A stretch of 64,000 bases of DNA. It comes from Arthrobacter agilis (lineage in GTDB: Bacteria > Actinomycetota > Actinomycetes > Actinomycetales > Micrococcaceae). The notes below the pieces were generated by a model. It did not search any database. It was not told where the DNA came from and was given only the letters and a program-made list of their open reading frames with translations. The translations under genes were made by a program, and so were the position numbers. Shown piece by piece: positions 53,282 to 62,143 of this stretch (the stretch's first letter is position 1; each line of letters starts with the position of its first letter). The DNA is taken from contig NZ_NFSC01000031.1 in assembly GCF_002157505.1 (NCBI RefSeq), forward strand, positions 558,001 to 622,000, written 5' to 3'.

Positions 53282-53920
53282 ATGGCCGCCGACAAACACA
53301 GCAGCTGGTCCTACACCGAAGGACTCCCCGACGAGGACGACATCCTGCTTCGGGCGCGCGACCGCTCCCACGAACTCGGCGTCGCCCCTGTCACCCCTGC
53401 CGTCGGCGCAGCACTCACCGTCCTCGCGGCGGCCTCCAAGGCGAGCACCGCCGTCGAGGTGGGTGCCGGAGCAGGAGTGTCGGGAGTCTGCCTGCTGAGG
53501 GGCCTCGGCCGGAATGCGGTCCTGACGACCATCGATTCCGACGTCGACCACCTCAGGGCCGCCCGGGAGGCCTACTCCGAGGCCGGCATCCCCTCGAACC
53601 GCACACGCACCATCTCGGGGCGCGCGGCCGATGTGCTGCCGCGGCTGACCGATGCCGCCTACGACCTGGTGTTCATCGACGCCGACAAGCCGGGCCTGCC
53701 GGTCTACGTCGAGCAGGCAACTCGCCTACTCAAGGACGGCGGCATCATGATCATCAACGACGCGCTGGACCAGGACCGGGTGGCGGAACCCGCCGTGCGT
53801 GAGCAGTCGACCAATACGCTCCGCCAGGTCGGGAAGATGATCCGTGAGAACGAGGCCCTCGTATCGGCACTCGTGCCGACGGGCACCGGGCTCCTGCTCG
53901 CCGTCAAGCAGCGCGCCTAG
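53282..53920 (+). CDS. SAM-dependent O-methyltransferase (family 3)
   Basis: The 212-residue product has the class I SAM motif AVEVGAGAGVSGVCLLRGLG at about residue 60, ISGRAADVLPRL, and the metal-site motif DLVFIDADKPGLPVYVEQ with INDAL downstream. It is similar to the Rv1220c-type enzymes next to sigE, related to catechol/caffeoyl-CoA methyltransferases; the substrate is unknown. ATG 53282 (MAADKHSSW) is preferred over ATG 53276 by the likely N-terminus of relatives; ribosome sites are weak at both. Confidence 0.9.
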   Translation: MAADKHSSWSYTEGLPDEDDILLRARDRSHELGVAPVTPAVGAALTVLAAASKASTAVEVGAGAGVSGVCLLRGLGRNAVLTTIDSDVDHLRAAREAYSEAGIPSNRTRTISGRAADVLPRLTDAAYDLVFIDADKPGLPVYVEQATRLLKDGGIMIINDALDQDRVAEPAVREQSTNTLRQVGKMIRENEALVSALVPTGTGLLLAVKQRA

Positions 53921-54029
53921 CGGCGGGCGGGCGGCGCCTGCCGCCTGCCGCACCGCTCAGTACGGGACTGCACGTGATACAGGCGCACAATGCCTGGAAC
54001 AGGACGCCGGGACGCCCGGTTCGGATCGC

Positions 54030-54197
54030 CTAGGTGGTGACGGTGAGCAGGCAGTCCTTGAGCTTGCCCGCTTCCTCGGCGTTGAGTTCGACGACAAGGC
54101 GTCCGCCGCCGTCGATCGGCACCCGCATGATGAGGCTGCGCCCCTCCTTGGTGACTTCCATCGGTCCATCGCCGGTACGCGGTTTCATGGCAGCCAT
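54030..54197 (-). CDS. DUF3117 small protein (55 aa)
   Basis: Translation of the complement from ATG 54197 gives 55 residues starting MAAMKPRTGDGPMEVTKEGR and ending LKDCLLTVTT. This matches the highly conserved actinobacterial DUF3117 family (Rv1211-like). AAAGGGA lies 7 nt upstream. It contains one Cys and no membrane segment. The function is unknown. The upstream gene on this strand (PIG-V-like) ends 163 bp away, so it likely has its own promoter. Confidence 0.9.
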   Translation of the reverse strand: MAAMKPRTGDGPMEVTKEGRSLIMRVPIDGGGRLVVELNAEEAGKLKDCLLTVTT

Positions 54198-54360
54198 GGG
54201 GGTGTCCCTTTCAACAGGGCGCGACCGCGATCAGCGGCAGCGCGACAGTAAACAGTGCGCCGTCCGGTAGCCCGAGAAAAGGTCCGGCGGTGCACGTCAT
54301 CACCTTCATTATTCAGCACAAGCCCTTCACCTGCTAATTCAGGTGCGGCGTGGATCACAC

Positions 54361-55602
54361 TCAGGGTGGATAATCCCCGTCCGGTCCGGACGGGGTCCAG
54401 CCCCACAGCCAGTCCACCCAGACGAACTGCAGCAGCACCGATACCGGGAGCAGCACCCACAGGATGCGGGTCCCGAAGCGGCTCCGGCTGCCGGCGACGG
54501 CGAGCGCCAGGGGGAACAGCGGGAGCAGTATCCGCCACGTGCTCGACTGCGGGTCCCAGAACGCCCCGAGGTACAGCAGGTAGCCCGCGCACCAGGCACC
54601 GGCGACCAGCCCCATCGAGCGCACGGCGGGCGCGAGGAAGAGCGCGACGACGCCCAGGAGCAGGCCCGCCACGACCAGCACGGCCGCGGCAGGACCCACC
54701 ACCGCGGCCGGTGCCTGGAACCACGGCACGAAGGGGACCAGCGCCTCACCACGCCATGCGGTCTCCGTCGCCACATAGGCGTCGCGCTGCCCCGTGACGG
54801 CCCAGGCGATCAGCGGCCACGCGACAGCGCCGAGCGACGAGACCACCCCCAGCAGGAACACGGGCAGCACCGGCTGTGCGGCCTGTCCCCCGAGGACGGC
54901 GCTGCGCCGGACGGTCCGGAGGGCGGCAAGGAACAGGATCCCCACCGCGATGGCGAAGGGCACCCCGGCCGGTCGTGCCAGGCACATCAGCACGACGACG
55001 GGCATCGCCGCGTAGTACCGGCCCCTGGACACCAGGTACAGCGCGGACGCGAGGAGCAGCAGGTGCAGGGACTCCGCGTACGGCACCTGGAGGATGGCGG
55101 AGACGGGCGCGAAGGACACGACGGCGACGCCCGCGAGCGCCGTCCGGTGGTCCGCCCTGAGACGGAAGAGCCGGTAGATCACGAGTGACGCACCCCCTGC
55201 GGCGGCCACGGACACGAGAGGCGCGAGGATCCCCCAGCCCAGGCCGGTGGCTGCGTCGAGGACCCGGACGAGTCCCGGGTAGAGCGGATAGAACGCCCAC
55301 TGGTTGTGGCTCACGCCTCCCAGAGCGTCCCGCGGCAGCTCCGTCGGATAGCCCTCCATGAAGATGCGTTCGTACCAGCCGCTGTCCCAGTAGTTGATGA
55401 AAGTGCCGTACCCGGGGGCCGGACCGGACCAGGGGCTGACGCCCTGGCGTGCCGCGGCGAGCAGGAGGATTCCGGTCGAGACGAGGCGCCCGGCGACGAA
55501 GACCGCCAGGACCTGCACGGCCCAGTGCGCCCGCCACTGCACGGGCCGGTTCGCACGCCACTGCACTCCTCGGCGCGCCGGTCCCGGCACCACCCGGCTC
55601 AC
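54361..55602 (-). CDS. PIG-V-like (GPI-mannosyltransferase 2 family) membrane glycosyltransferase
   Basis: The 413-residue product has about ten membrane helices. The motif NYWDSGWYERIFMEGYP near residue 70 and NQWAFYPLYPGLVR near 100 match the luminal Asp-containing loop of the PIG-V/GT-C fold. It probably transfers mannose from polyprenyl-phosphate-mannose to a cell-wall glycan or lipid. The N-terminus has a short repeat (GVQWRANRPVQWRAHWAVQ). GTG 55602 overlaps the tag stop by 4 bp, making it the last gene of the LOG-DivIVA-tag operon. Confidence 0.82.
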   Translation of the reverse strand: MSRVVPGPARRGVQWRANRPVQWRAHWAVQVLAVFVAGRLVSTGILLLAAARQGVSPWSGPAPGYGTFINYWDSGWYERIFMEGYPTELPRDALGGVSHNQWAFYPLYPGLVRVLDAATGLGWGILAPLVSVAAAGGASLVIYRLFRLRADHRTALAGVAVVSFAPVSAILQVPYAESLHLLLLASALYLVSRGRYYAAMPVVVLMCLARPAGVPFAIAVGILFLAALRTVRRSAVLGGQAAQPVLPVFLLGVVSSLGAVAWPLIAWAVTGQRDAYVATETAWRGEALVPFVPWFQAPAAVVGPAAAVLVVAGLLLGVVALFLAPAVRSMGLVAGAWCAGYLLYLGAFWDPQSSTWRILLPLFPLALAVAGSRSRFGTRILWVLLPVSVLLQFVWVDWLWGWTPSGPDGDYPP

Positions 55603-56213
55603 GGCCCGGGGGCGGGCGACGAAGGCCGGCCCTGCTCCGGCTCGGCCTGGACCCAGCAGTCCCGGAGGTGGTCGTCCACGTAGCCGGTGGCCTGGAGCAT
55701 CGCGTACGCGGTCGTCGGTCCCACGAAGCGGAAGCCGAGTCCGCGGAGCTCCCGGGCGAGCGCCGTGCTCTCGGGGGTGATGGCCGGGACGTCCGCGAGG
55801 GTGGCGGGCGCGGGCCCGTGCACCGGCCGGTGGCTCTCCAGGACCGAGCCGAGGGTGGTCCCGTCCGGGAGCGCGAGAAGGGCACGGGCGTTCGCGATCG
55901 TCGCCTCGATCTTCTGCCGGTTCCGGACGATGCCCGCATCATTCATCAGCCGCTCGATGTCCTGCACGCCGAAGCCCGCGACGACGGCGGGATCGAACCC
56001 GGCGAAGGCCCGGCGGAACGCCTCGCGCTTCCGCAGGATGGTGATCCAGCTCAGGCCCGACTGGAAGGCTTCAAGGCTCAACCGTTCGAAAAGGCCGGCC
56101 TCACCGCGCACAGGTCGTCCCCACTCCTCGTCGTGGTACCGCTCGTACTCCTCGCTCGACACCGCCCAGCCGCAGCGCAGGCGGCCATCGGATCCGGGAA
56201 CCGCCCCGCTCAT
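55599..56213 (-). CDS. tag: DNA-3-methyladenine glycosylase I
   Basis: The 204-residue product has the zinc ligands of Tag: Cys in LRCGWAVSSEEY, His in YHDEEWGRP, and His and Cys in DDHLRDCWVQ. The active-site region FERLSLEAFQSGLSWITILR is also present. It removes 3-methyladenine from DNA. The ATG overlaps the DivIVA-domain gene stop (ATGA). The C-terminal dozen residues are Pro-rich. Confidence 0.94.
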   Translation of the reverse strand: MSGAVPGSDGRLRCGWAVSSEEYERYHDEEWGRPVRGEAGLFERLSLEAFQSGLSWITILRKREAFRRAFAGFDPAVVAGFGVQDIERLMNDAGIVRNRQKIEATIANARALLALPDGTTLGSVLESHRPVHGPAPATLADVPAITPESTALARELRGLGFRFVGPTTAYAMLQATGYVDDHLRDCWVQAEPEQGRPSSPAPGP

Positions 56214-56596
56214 CCGGCGTCCTTGCCCGCGAGCTGCGAGCGCAGGTCCCGGATGACCGCATCGCGCTCCTCGAGCGCCGCGGCCAGCCGGTCCAGGACC
56301 TCGTCCACCTGGTCCATCCGGTACCCGCGCAGTCCGAGGCCGAAACGGACAGCATCGACGTCACGGGCGGAGGGCGTGTCGGGAAGGAGGACGGGCGGCA
56401 GCGAAGCCACCGGCTCCACCAGGCCCAGGCCGCCGCTCCGCAGGGAGTCGTCGTCGTGCCCGGCGGAACCGGCACCGGAGGCAGCCCGGAGACCCGCCTC
56501 GATGTGCTGGAAAGGCGTCGGCAACGGCCGTCCCGAAGCAAGGACTGCTGTTGCTCCCATCAGCAGGATGGCGAGGATCACCAGGAAGATAGTCAC
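56210..56596 (-). CDS. DivIVA-domain membrane protein
   Basis: The 128-residue product starts with a membrane helix (MTIFLVILAILLMGATAVLA). A Pro/Gly-rich linker and a short DivIVA-type motif follow: RDVDAVRFGLGLRGYRMDQV then DEVLDRLAAALEERDAVIRD. This is the Rv1209-like group. It may mark sites of curved membrane or division; only the domain is evident. The GTG at 56596 has a CACCAT hexamer 6 nt upstream, a weak leaderless match. It lies 32 nt after the LOG gene. Confidence 0.85.
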   Translation of the reverse strand: MTIFLVILAILLMGATAVLASGRPLPTPFQHIEAGLRAASGAGSAGHDDDSLRSGGLGLVEPVASLPPVLLPDTPSARDVDAVRFGLGLRGYRMDQVDEVLDRLAAALEERDAVIRDLRSQLAGKDAG

Positions 56597-56628
56597 ACCG
56601 CAATGGTGCCAGAGTGGTCCCGGGCGGG

Positions 56629-57510
56629 TCAGGACGGGTGGTCGTGGCCGGCCGATGCCGCGACGATCCGCACGGCCTCCTCCGCGGTGTCGACGAGCTG
56701 TAGCAGTGAGAGATCTTTCTCGGACACCGTTCCTTCCGCGAGCAGCGTGCCTTCGATCCAGTCCATGAGAGGGCGCCAGTAATCGAGGCCGATCAGCACG
56801 ATGGGGAAGGAGGTCACCTTGCCGGTCTGTACGAGAGTCATCGCTTCGAACAGCTCGTCAAGGGTCCCGAACCCGCCCGGCAGGACCACGAAACCGCTCG
56901 CGTACTTGACGAACATGGTCTTGCGGGCGAAGAAGTAGCGGAAGTTGATGCCGAGGTCCACCCACTCGTTCATGCCCTGCTCGAACGGCAACTCGATGCC
57001 CAGCCCCACCGACGTCCCGCCGGCCTCGCAGGCTCCCTTGTTGGCGGCCTCCATGGCCCCCGGGCCGCCCCCGGTGATGACGGCGAAGCCCGACTGGACG
57101 AGCCTCCGGCCCACCTCCTCACCGATCGCGTAGTAGGACGAGCTCCGCGCGGTCCGGGCCGATCCGAAGACGCTGATGGCGGGGCCGAGGTCGGCGAGGG
57201 TGCCGAAGCCCTCCACGAACTCGCTCTGGATGCGCAGCACGCGCCAGGGGTCGGTGCGGGTGAAGCCCTTGGTATCGTCCGCGTCGAGGAGCATGTTGTC
57301 CGACTGCGGCACCGTCGCCTGTGCGCGGCGCAGCTCCACGGAGCCCTTCCGCCTGGTCGCATTGCCCGCCCCGTTGCTCGTACCCGGAGGGAGGGTATCG
57401 AACGGACCGCCGTCGTCGGCGGAGGGCTGCGGGGAACCTGTGCGGGCGCCGTCGTCGTACACAGGGGGGCGAGCGTCGTCGCTGGCCGCGGGGTGCTGGG
57501 AGGGAGACAT
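56629..57510 (-). CDS. LOG family (TIGR00730) Rossmann-fold protein
   Basis: The 293-residue product has the LOG motif FVVLPGGFGTLDELFEAM (PGGxGTxxE) at about 200 and ISVFGSARTARSSSYYAIGE near 112. VITGGGPGAMEAANKGACEA follows. Relatives release cytokinins from nucleotides (phosphoribohydrolase), but many bacterial members have unknown substrates. An 80-residue disordered N-terminus precedes the fold. ATG 57510 lies 6 nt after TAGCCT. It heads the operon LOG / DivIVA / tag / mannosyltransferase and is divergent from gluA. Confidence 0.9.
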   Translation of the reverse strand: MSPSQHPAASDDARPPVYDDGARTGSPQPSADDGGPFDTLPPGTSNGAGNATRRKGSVELRRAQATVPQSDNMLLDADDTKGFTRTDPWRVLRIQSEFVEGFGTLADLGPAISVFGSARTARSSSYYAIGEEVGRRLVQSGFAVITGGGPGAMEAANKGACEAGGTSVGLGIELPFEQGMNEWVDLGINFRYFFARKTMFVKYASGFVVLPGGFGTLDELFEAMTLVQTGKVTSFPIVLIGLDYWRPLMDWIEGTLLAEGTVSEKDLSLLQLVDTAEEAVRIVAASAGHDHPS

Positions 57511-57516
57511 TTACCT

Positions 57517-57522
57517 AGGCTA
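57517..57522 (-). promoter_or_regulatory. Leaderless -10 element of the LOG gene
   Basis: The complement reads TAGCCT, 6 nt, then ATG at 57510. Confidence 0.6.
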
Positions 57523-57592
57523 ACGAACGGCCGGCCCACCGGGGGCTTTGGTTGCTCTTGAATCACAATCGATGCCTTTCCGATCGTCTGTA

Positions 57593-57620
57593 TTGCCCGC
57601 GAGGAATAGTTCGCTAGATT
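57593..57620 (+). promoter_or_regulatory. Promoter of gluABCD (leaderless)
   Basis: TTGCCC (57593-57598), 16 bp, TAGATT (57615-57620), then 6 nt to ATG 57627. Confidence 0.65.
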
Positions 57621-57626
57621 TCTCCC

Positions 57627-58403
57627 ATGACAAGTGAACAGCAACCGACTGTGCCCGCGTCCTCGGGGAGCCCCCTCGTCTCCCTCAAGAACGTGAACAA
57701 GCATTTCGGGGAGCTGCACGTTCTCCGCGACATCAATCTCGAGGTCGCCCGTGGCGAGGTCGTCGTTGTCATCGGCCCCTCCGGTTCCGGGAAATCGACA
57801 CTCTGCCGCGCGATCAACCGCCTCGAGACGATCGACGACGGCGAGATCACCATCGATGGCAAGGTGCTTCCCGCCGAGGGAAAGGCCCTCGCGAAGCTCC
57901 GCGCGGACGTCGGCATGGTCTTCCAGTCGTTCAACCTCTTCGCCCACAAGTCCATCCTCGAGAACGTCACCCTCGGCCCGGTGAAGGTCCGGGGCATGAA
58001 GAGCGGCGAGGCGAAGGACCTGGCGATGTCCCTCCTCAAGCGTGTCGGCGTCGACAACCAGGCACAGAAGCTTCCGGCCCAGCTGTCGGGCGGCCAGCAG
58101 CAGCGTGTCGCGATCGCCCGCGCGCTGGCCATGCAACCGAAGGTGATGCTGTTCGACGAGCCCACCTCGGCGCTCGACCCCGAGATGATCAACGAGGTCC
58201 TCGACGCCATGGTGGCCCTCGCCAAGGAGGGCATGACGATGATCGTGGTGACCCATGAGATGGGATTCGCCCGCAAGGCCGCCGATCGTGTGATCTTCAT
58301 GGCCGACGGCCAGATCATGGAGCAGGCGAAGCCCGAGGAATTCTTCACCAATCCGCAGAGCGACCGCGCCAAGGACTTCCTCGGCAAGATCCTCTCGCAC
58401 TGA
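57627..58403 (+). CDS. gluA: Glutamate ABC transporter ATP-binding protein
   Basis: The 258-residue ATPase has [20 protein letters not shown] (Walker A) at about 47, a Q-loop in [32 protein letters not shown] (signature) and [15 protein letters not shown] (Walker B), and the switch His in VVTHEMGFA. It belongs to the polar amino acid uptake family, GluA/GlnQ type. It is the first gene of a four-gene operon with a binding protein and two permeases. Its mRNA appears leaderless. Confidence 0.95.
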   Translation: MTSEQQPTVPASSGSPLVSLKNVNKHFGELHVLRDINLEVARGEVVVVIGPSGSGKSTLCRAINRLETIDDGEITIDGKVLPAEGKALAKLRADVGMVFQSFNLFAHKSILENVTLGPVKVRGMKSGEAKDLAMSLLKRVGVDNQAQKLPAQLSGGQQQRVAIARALAMQPKVMLFDEPTSALDPEMINEVLDAMVALAKEGMTMIVVTHEMGFARKAADRVIFMADGQIMEQAKPEEFFTNPQSDRAKDFLGKILSH

Positions 58404-58448
58404 CCCCCGCATCCGAAGAGGCCATCGGCCGCAACGCAAGGAGAACCA

Positions 58449-59285
58449 ATGCGCACAACCCGATACGCAGCAGCCGCGGTGGCTGCACTCGCCGCACTGA
58501 CCCTGTCCGCCTGTGGAGGCGGCGACAGCGCCGAGAGCGAGGGCGGCGATGCCGGCGGTGAGACCGTCCGCATCGGCATCAAGTTCGACCAGCCCGGCCT
58601 CGGCTACGACGAGGGCGGCTCCTACTCCGGTTTCGACGTCGACGTCGCCAAGTACGTCGCGGGCGAACTGGGATACACCGAGAAGCAGATCAAGTTCGTC
58701 GAAGCCCCGTCCGCCAACCGCGAGAACCTGCTGTCCAACAACCAGGTGGACATGATCTTCGCGACGTACTCCATCACCGACACCCGCAAGGAGACGGTGG
58801 ACTTCGCCGGCCCGTACTTCGTCGCCGGCCAGGACCTCCTCGTCCCCACGGACAGCGACATCACCGGACCCGAGGACCTCGAGGGCAAGAACCTCTGCTC
58901 GGTGACGGGTTCCACGTCCGCCCAGAAGATCAAGGACCAGTACCCCGGCGTGCAGCTCGTCGAGCAGCCGGGCTATGCGGAGTGCGTCACCGCGATGGGC
59001 GGCGGCCAGATCGACGCCGTCACCACCGACGACATCATCCTCGCCGGCCTCGCCGCGCAGGAGGCAAACGCCGGCAAGTTCAAGGTCGTCGGCAATACGT
59101 TCTCCGAGGAGAACTACGGTGTCGGGCTCCCCAAGGGCAGCGACAAGTGCGAGGACATCAACGCCGCCATCACCAAGATGATCGACGACGGCGCCTGGGA
59201 AGAGGCGATCACCAAGAACACCGAGGGTGCCGACTACACCTACAACGCGGAGCTGAACCCGCCGACCCCGGCGCCCTGCGCCTAG
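58449..59285 (+). CDS. gluB: Glutamate-binding lipoprotein of the ABC transporter
   Basis: The 278-residue product has a lipoprotein signal with lipobox LTLSACGGGD (Cys22). It then has the SBP_bac_3 fold: IGIKFDQPGLGYDEGGSYSG, then FDVDVAKYVAGELGY, NNQVDMIFATYSITDTRKE and GGGQIDAVTTDDIILAGLAA. AAGGAG precedes ATG 58449 by 6 nt. It would capture glutamate (or a related amino acid) outside the membrane. A long hairpin follows before gluC. Confidence 0.95.
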   Translation: MRTTRYAAAAVAALAALTLSACGGGDSAESEGGDAGGETVRIGIKFDQPGLGYDEGGSYSGFDVDVAKYVAGELGYTEKQIKFVEAPSANRENLLSNNQVDMIFATYSITDTRKETVDFAGPYFVAGQDLLVPTDSDITGPEDLEGKNLCSVTGSTSAQKIKDQYPGVQLVEQPGYAECVTAMGGGQIDAVTTDDIILAGLAAQEANAGKFKVVGNTFSEENYGVGLPKGSDKCEDINAAITKMIDDGAWEEAITKNTEGADYTYNAELNPPTPAPCA

Positions 59286-59295
59286 CATCGCGTCC

Positions 59296-59331
59296 ATTGG
59301 TGGGGTGGTCCGTGCGGATCGCCCCGCCAAT
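59296..59331 (+). promoter_or_regulatory. Intercistronic hairpin between gluB and gluC
   Basis: ATTGGTGGGGTGGTCC pairs over 16 bp with GGATCGCCCCGCCAAT (three G-U pairs) around a GTGC loop. No T-tract follows. Such a stem can protect the 3' end of a gluAB transcript or attenuate gluCD, fitting the need for more binding protein than permease. Confidence 0.75.
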
Positions 59332-59362
59332 GCCGTGTTCCCCACCAGGAAAGAGGTGAACC

Positions 59363-60040
59363 GTGGAGAACTACCTGTCGCTGTTCGAGACCTACAACGT
59401 GCCGGCCGCGTTCTGGGTCAACATCCAGTTGTCGTTCTGGGCAGCTATCTGGGCCCTGGCCATCGGCACGGTGCTGGCCCTGTTCCGCATCTCCCCCATC
59501 CCGAGCCTGCAGCTGTTCGGTGCGGCGTACGTGAACATCTTCCGCAACACGCCGCTGACGATCATCCTCGCGTTCGGGTTCCTCGGACTGTTCTCGGTCA
59601 TGCAGATCAGCCTCGCGAGTGACCTCAACATCAGCCTCTTCCGCATCGCCATCGTGGGCCTCTCGCTGTACCACGCCGCCTTCGTCTGCGAAGCGATCCG
59701 CAGCGGCGTCAACACGGTCCCGCTGGGCCAGGCCGAAGCCGCGCGTGCCATCGGCCTGAGCTTCCTGCCGGCAGCACGGCTCATCATCCTGCCGCAGGCC
59801 TTCCGCGGAGCCATCGCTCCCCTCGGCAACGTCCTGATCGCCCTCATCAAGAACTCCACCGTCGCGGCCGCCGGTTCGGTCGCCACGGAATCGTCGGGCC
59901 TCATGAAGACCATGATCGAGTTCCGCTCGGACCTCGTCATCCCGATCTTCCTCACCTTCGCCCTCGGCTTCGTGATCCTGGTGATCCCCATCGGGCTGCT
60001 GACCACCTGGGCCTCACGGAAACTGGCGGTGGCACGATGA
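59363..60040 (+). CDS. gluC: Glutamate ABC transporter permease
   Basis: The 225-residue product has about five membrane helices and the EAA-type loop VNTVPLGQAEAARAIGLSFL near residue 118, the contact with the ATPase. NIFRNTPLTIILAFGFLG is the HisM/GlnP-like pore region. GTG 59363 follows AAAGAGGTGAACC, a fair ribosome site. The gene overlaps gluD by 4 bp. Confidence 0.94.
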   Translation: MENYLSLFETYNVPAAFWVNIQLSFWAAIWALAIGTVLALFRISPIPSLQLFGAAYVNIFRNTPLTIILAFGFLGLFSVMQISLASDLNISLFRIAIVGLSLYHAAFVCEAIRSGVNTVPLGQAEAARAIGLSFLPAARLIILPQAFRGAIAPLGNVLIALIKNSTVAAAGSVATESSGLMKTMIEFRSDLVIPIFLTFALGFVILVIPIGLLTTWASRKLAVAR

Positions 60041-60915
60041 GCGCCCAGCAGGTCCTCTTCGACGCGCCGGGCCCGCGCGGGCGTCGCAACATCCTCATCG
60101 GGAACATCGTGGGCGCGCTGATCGTCCTTGGCATCCTCGCCTGGGTGATTTCCGCCCTCGCCGGCAAGGGCCAGCTCACGGCGGGCATGTGGACGCCCTT
60201 CCTCGAATCGAGGACATGGCAGTTCTTCATCCTGCCCGGCCTGCTCAACACACTGAAGGCGGCCGGCATCTCGATCGTCACCTCGGTGCTGTTCGGCCTG
60301 GTCTTCGGCATCGGACGCCTGTCGCACTCCGCGCCGATCCGCTGGATCGCGGGGATCGTCGTCGAATTCCTGCGCGCCGTGCCGGTGCTGCTCATGATGA
60401 TCTTCTTCTGGCTGGCCCTCGGCAGCTCCGGCTCCGTCAATCCGGAGGATGCCCCACTGATCGCCGTGGTCCTCGCCCTGACGCTCTACAACGGGTCGGT
60501 CATCGCGGAACTGGTCCGCTCGGGCGTCCACGGGCTGCCGAAGGGCCAGCGCGAGGCAGGCATGGCGATCGGCCTGACGAGGAACCAGTCGCTACGCAAC
60601 ATCGAGGTACCGCAGGCCCTCATCGCGATGCTGCCGGCCCTCATCAGCCAGTTCGTCGTGATCCTGAAGGACTCGGCCCTCGGCTTCATCATCACCTACC
60701 CGGAGCTGCTGCAGTTCACGCGGCGCCTCGGGGTGGGCGAGGGCAACGTGATCCCGTCCCTGTTCGTCGCGGCGGCGATCTTCATCCTCATCAACTTCGC
60801 CCTCTCCACCCTGGCCACCCGCCTCTCCGTCCTCCTGAGCTTCCGGACGAAGGGGCGCAAGCCGGCAGCCAAGGGGTCCATCGCCCTGGACGCCTCCACC
60901 CCGGCTCCCACCTGA
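60037..60915 (+). CDS. gluD: Glutamate ABC transporter permease, second subunit
   Basis: The 292-residue permease has an N-terminal membrane helix at about 20-42 and the GlnP-like core with [20 protein letters not shown]. The EAA loop is [20 protein letters not shown]. The C-terminal 25 residues are basic ([14 protein letters not shown]). ATG 60037 overlaps the gluC stop. A terminator follows 34 bp after the stop. Pairs of non-identical permeases are usual in this family. Confidence 0.94.
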   Translation: MSAQQVLFDAPGPRGRRNILIGNIVGALIVLGILAWVISALAGKGQLTAGMWTPFLESRTWQFFILPGLLNTLKAAGISIVTSVLFGLVFGIGRLSHSAPIRWIAGIVVEFLRAVPVLLMMIFFWLALGSSGSVNPEDAPLIAVVLALTLYNGSVIAELVRSGVHGLPKGQREAGMAIGLTRNQSLRNIEVPQALIAMLPALISQFVVILKDSALGFIITYPELLQFTRRLGVGEGNVIPSLFVAAAIFILINFALSTLATRLSVLLSFRTKGRKPAAKGSIALDASTPAPT

Positions 60916-60948
60916 GGTCCCGGCGAGCTTCGAGCGGAGGACGACGAC

Positions 60949-60976
60949 GAAGGGCCCGGCGCAGGCCGGGCCCTTC
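60949..60976. terminator. Terminator after gluABCD
   Basis: GAAGGGCCCGGC pairs perfectly with GCCGGGCCCTTC around a GCAG loop. It lies between convergent gluD and dapE; no long T-tract follows. Confidence 0.75.
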
Positions 60977-61018
60977 CTCGTGCTCCGCCGGGTTGGACCA
61001 GCTCGCCAGGTTAGCTGG

Positions 61019-62110
61019 TCAGGACAACCAGGTGGTCAGGGCGCGGAGGCAGGCTCGAACGGCGTCGGCATGCACGTGCTCGTCATCGGTGTGGGCCAGG
61101 AGCGCGTCGCCGGGTCCGAAGTTGACCGCCGGCACACCGAGGGCGCTGAACCGTGCGACGTCGGTCCAGCCGTACTTGGGCTTCGGTTCGGCGCCGACGG
61201 CCGCCACGAAGGCGGCGGCCGCCGGGTGCTGGAGTCCGGGCCGCGCTCCCGCCGCGGCGTCCGTCCGCTCCACCGCAAAGCCTTCGAGCAGGGCCCGCAC
61301 GTAGTCCTCGGCCTGCTCGGGGGTCTTGTCCGGGGCGAAGCGGTAGTTGACCTCGATCACGGTGCTGTCCGGGATCACGTTGCCCGCCGTACCGCCGGAG
61401 ATCTTCACCGCATTCAGGCTCTCGCGGTAGTCGAGGCCGTCCACATGCACGGTGGCGGGCTCGTGGTCCCGGAGCCGGACGAGGATCTCGGCCGCACTAT
61501 GGATGGCGTTCTGCCCCATCCAGGCCCGGGCCGAGTGGGAGGCCTTTCCGGCGACCCGCACCTCGAAGCGGGCCGTCCCGTTGCACCCACCCTCCACGGT
61601 GCCGTCCGTGGGCTCCAGGAGCACCGCGAAGTCCGCCTCCAGCCATTCCGGGTAGGAGGCCGCAACACGGCCGAGTCCGCTGAGGGAGGCTTCGACCTCT
61701 TCGTGGTCGTAGAAGATGAACGTGATGTCCCGCGTGGGCTCCGCGAGGGCTGCCGCGAGCGCCAGCTGCACGGCGACCCCGCCCTTCATGTCCGTGGCCC
61801 CCCGCCCGAACAGCACGTCGCCCTCCCACGAAGAGGGGACGGTTCCCCTCGACCCGGGAGCGGTCGGCAGCGGCACGGTGTCGATGTGCCCGGCCAGGAT
61901 GACCCGTTCCGCCCGGCCGAGCCGTGTCCGCGCCATCACGCAGTCGCCGTCGCGCACCACTTCGAGGTGTTCCAGGCGGCGCAGCGCCCGTTCAACGGCG
62001 TCCGCGATGCCGGCCTCGTTCCCGGAGACGCTCTCGAGATCGATCAGTCGGGCTGTCAGCTGGGCGACGTCGGAGGCCGGATCGAGGTCCGCCGAGGGTG
62101 TTCGAATCAT
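61019..62110 (-). CDS. dapE: Succinyl-diaminopimelate desuccinylase
   Basis: The 363-residue M20 family enzyme has the metal ligands in [12 protein letters not shown] (His, Asp), [16 protein letters not shown] (Asp), [13 protein letters not shown] (catalytic Glu pair), [15 protein letters not shown] (Glu) and [17 protein letters not shown] (His). It makes LL-diaminopimelate for lysine and peptidoglycan synthesis. ATG 62110 has TAGGGT 6 nt upstream. It is divergent from dapD, the enzyme two steps earlier, with only 33 bp between start codons. Confidence 0.95.
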   Translation of the reverse strand: MIRTPSADLDPASDVAQLTARLIDLESVSGNEAGIADAVERALRRLEHLEVVRDGDCVMARTRLGRAERVILAGHIDTVPLPTAPGSRGTVPSSWEGDVLFGRGATDMKGGVAVQLALAAALAEPTRDITFIFYDHEEVEASLSGLGRVAASYPEWLEADFAVLLEPTDGTVEGGCNGTARFEVRVAGKASHSARAWMGQNAIHSAAEILVRLRDHEPATVHVDGLDYRESLNAVKISGGTAGNVIPDSTVIEVNYRFAPDKTPEQAEDYVRALLEGFAVERTDAAAGARPGLQHPAAAAFVAAVGAEPKPKYGWTDVARFSALGVPAVNFGPGDALLAHTDDEHVHADAVRACLRALTTWLS

Positions 62111-62116
62111 GCTGCA

Positions 62117-62122
62117 ACCCTA
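62117..62122 (-). promoter_or_regulatory. Leaderless -10 element of dapE
   Basis: The complement reads TAGGGT, 6 nt, then ATG at 62110. Its -35 region falls on the dapD start codon. Confidence 0.6.
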
Positions 62123-62130
62123 TCGCTCGG

Positions 62131-62136
62131 TAGACT
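62131..62136 (+). promoter_or_regulatory. Leaderless -10 element of dapD
   Basis: TAGACT is followed by 7 nt and ATG at 62144. Its -35 region falls on the dapE start codon and -10. Confidence 0.6.
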
Positions 62137-62143
62137 GATGCCC

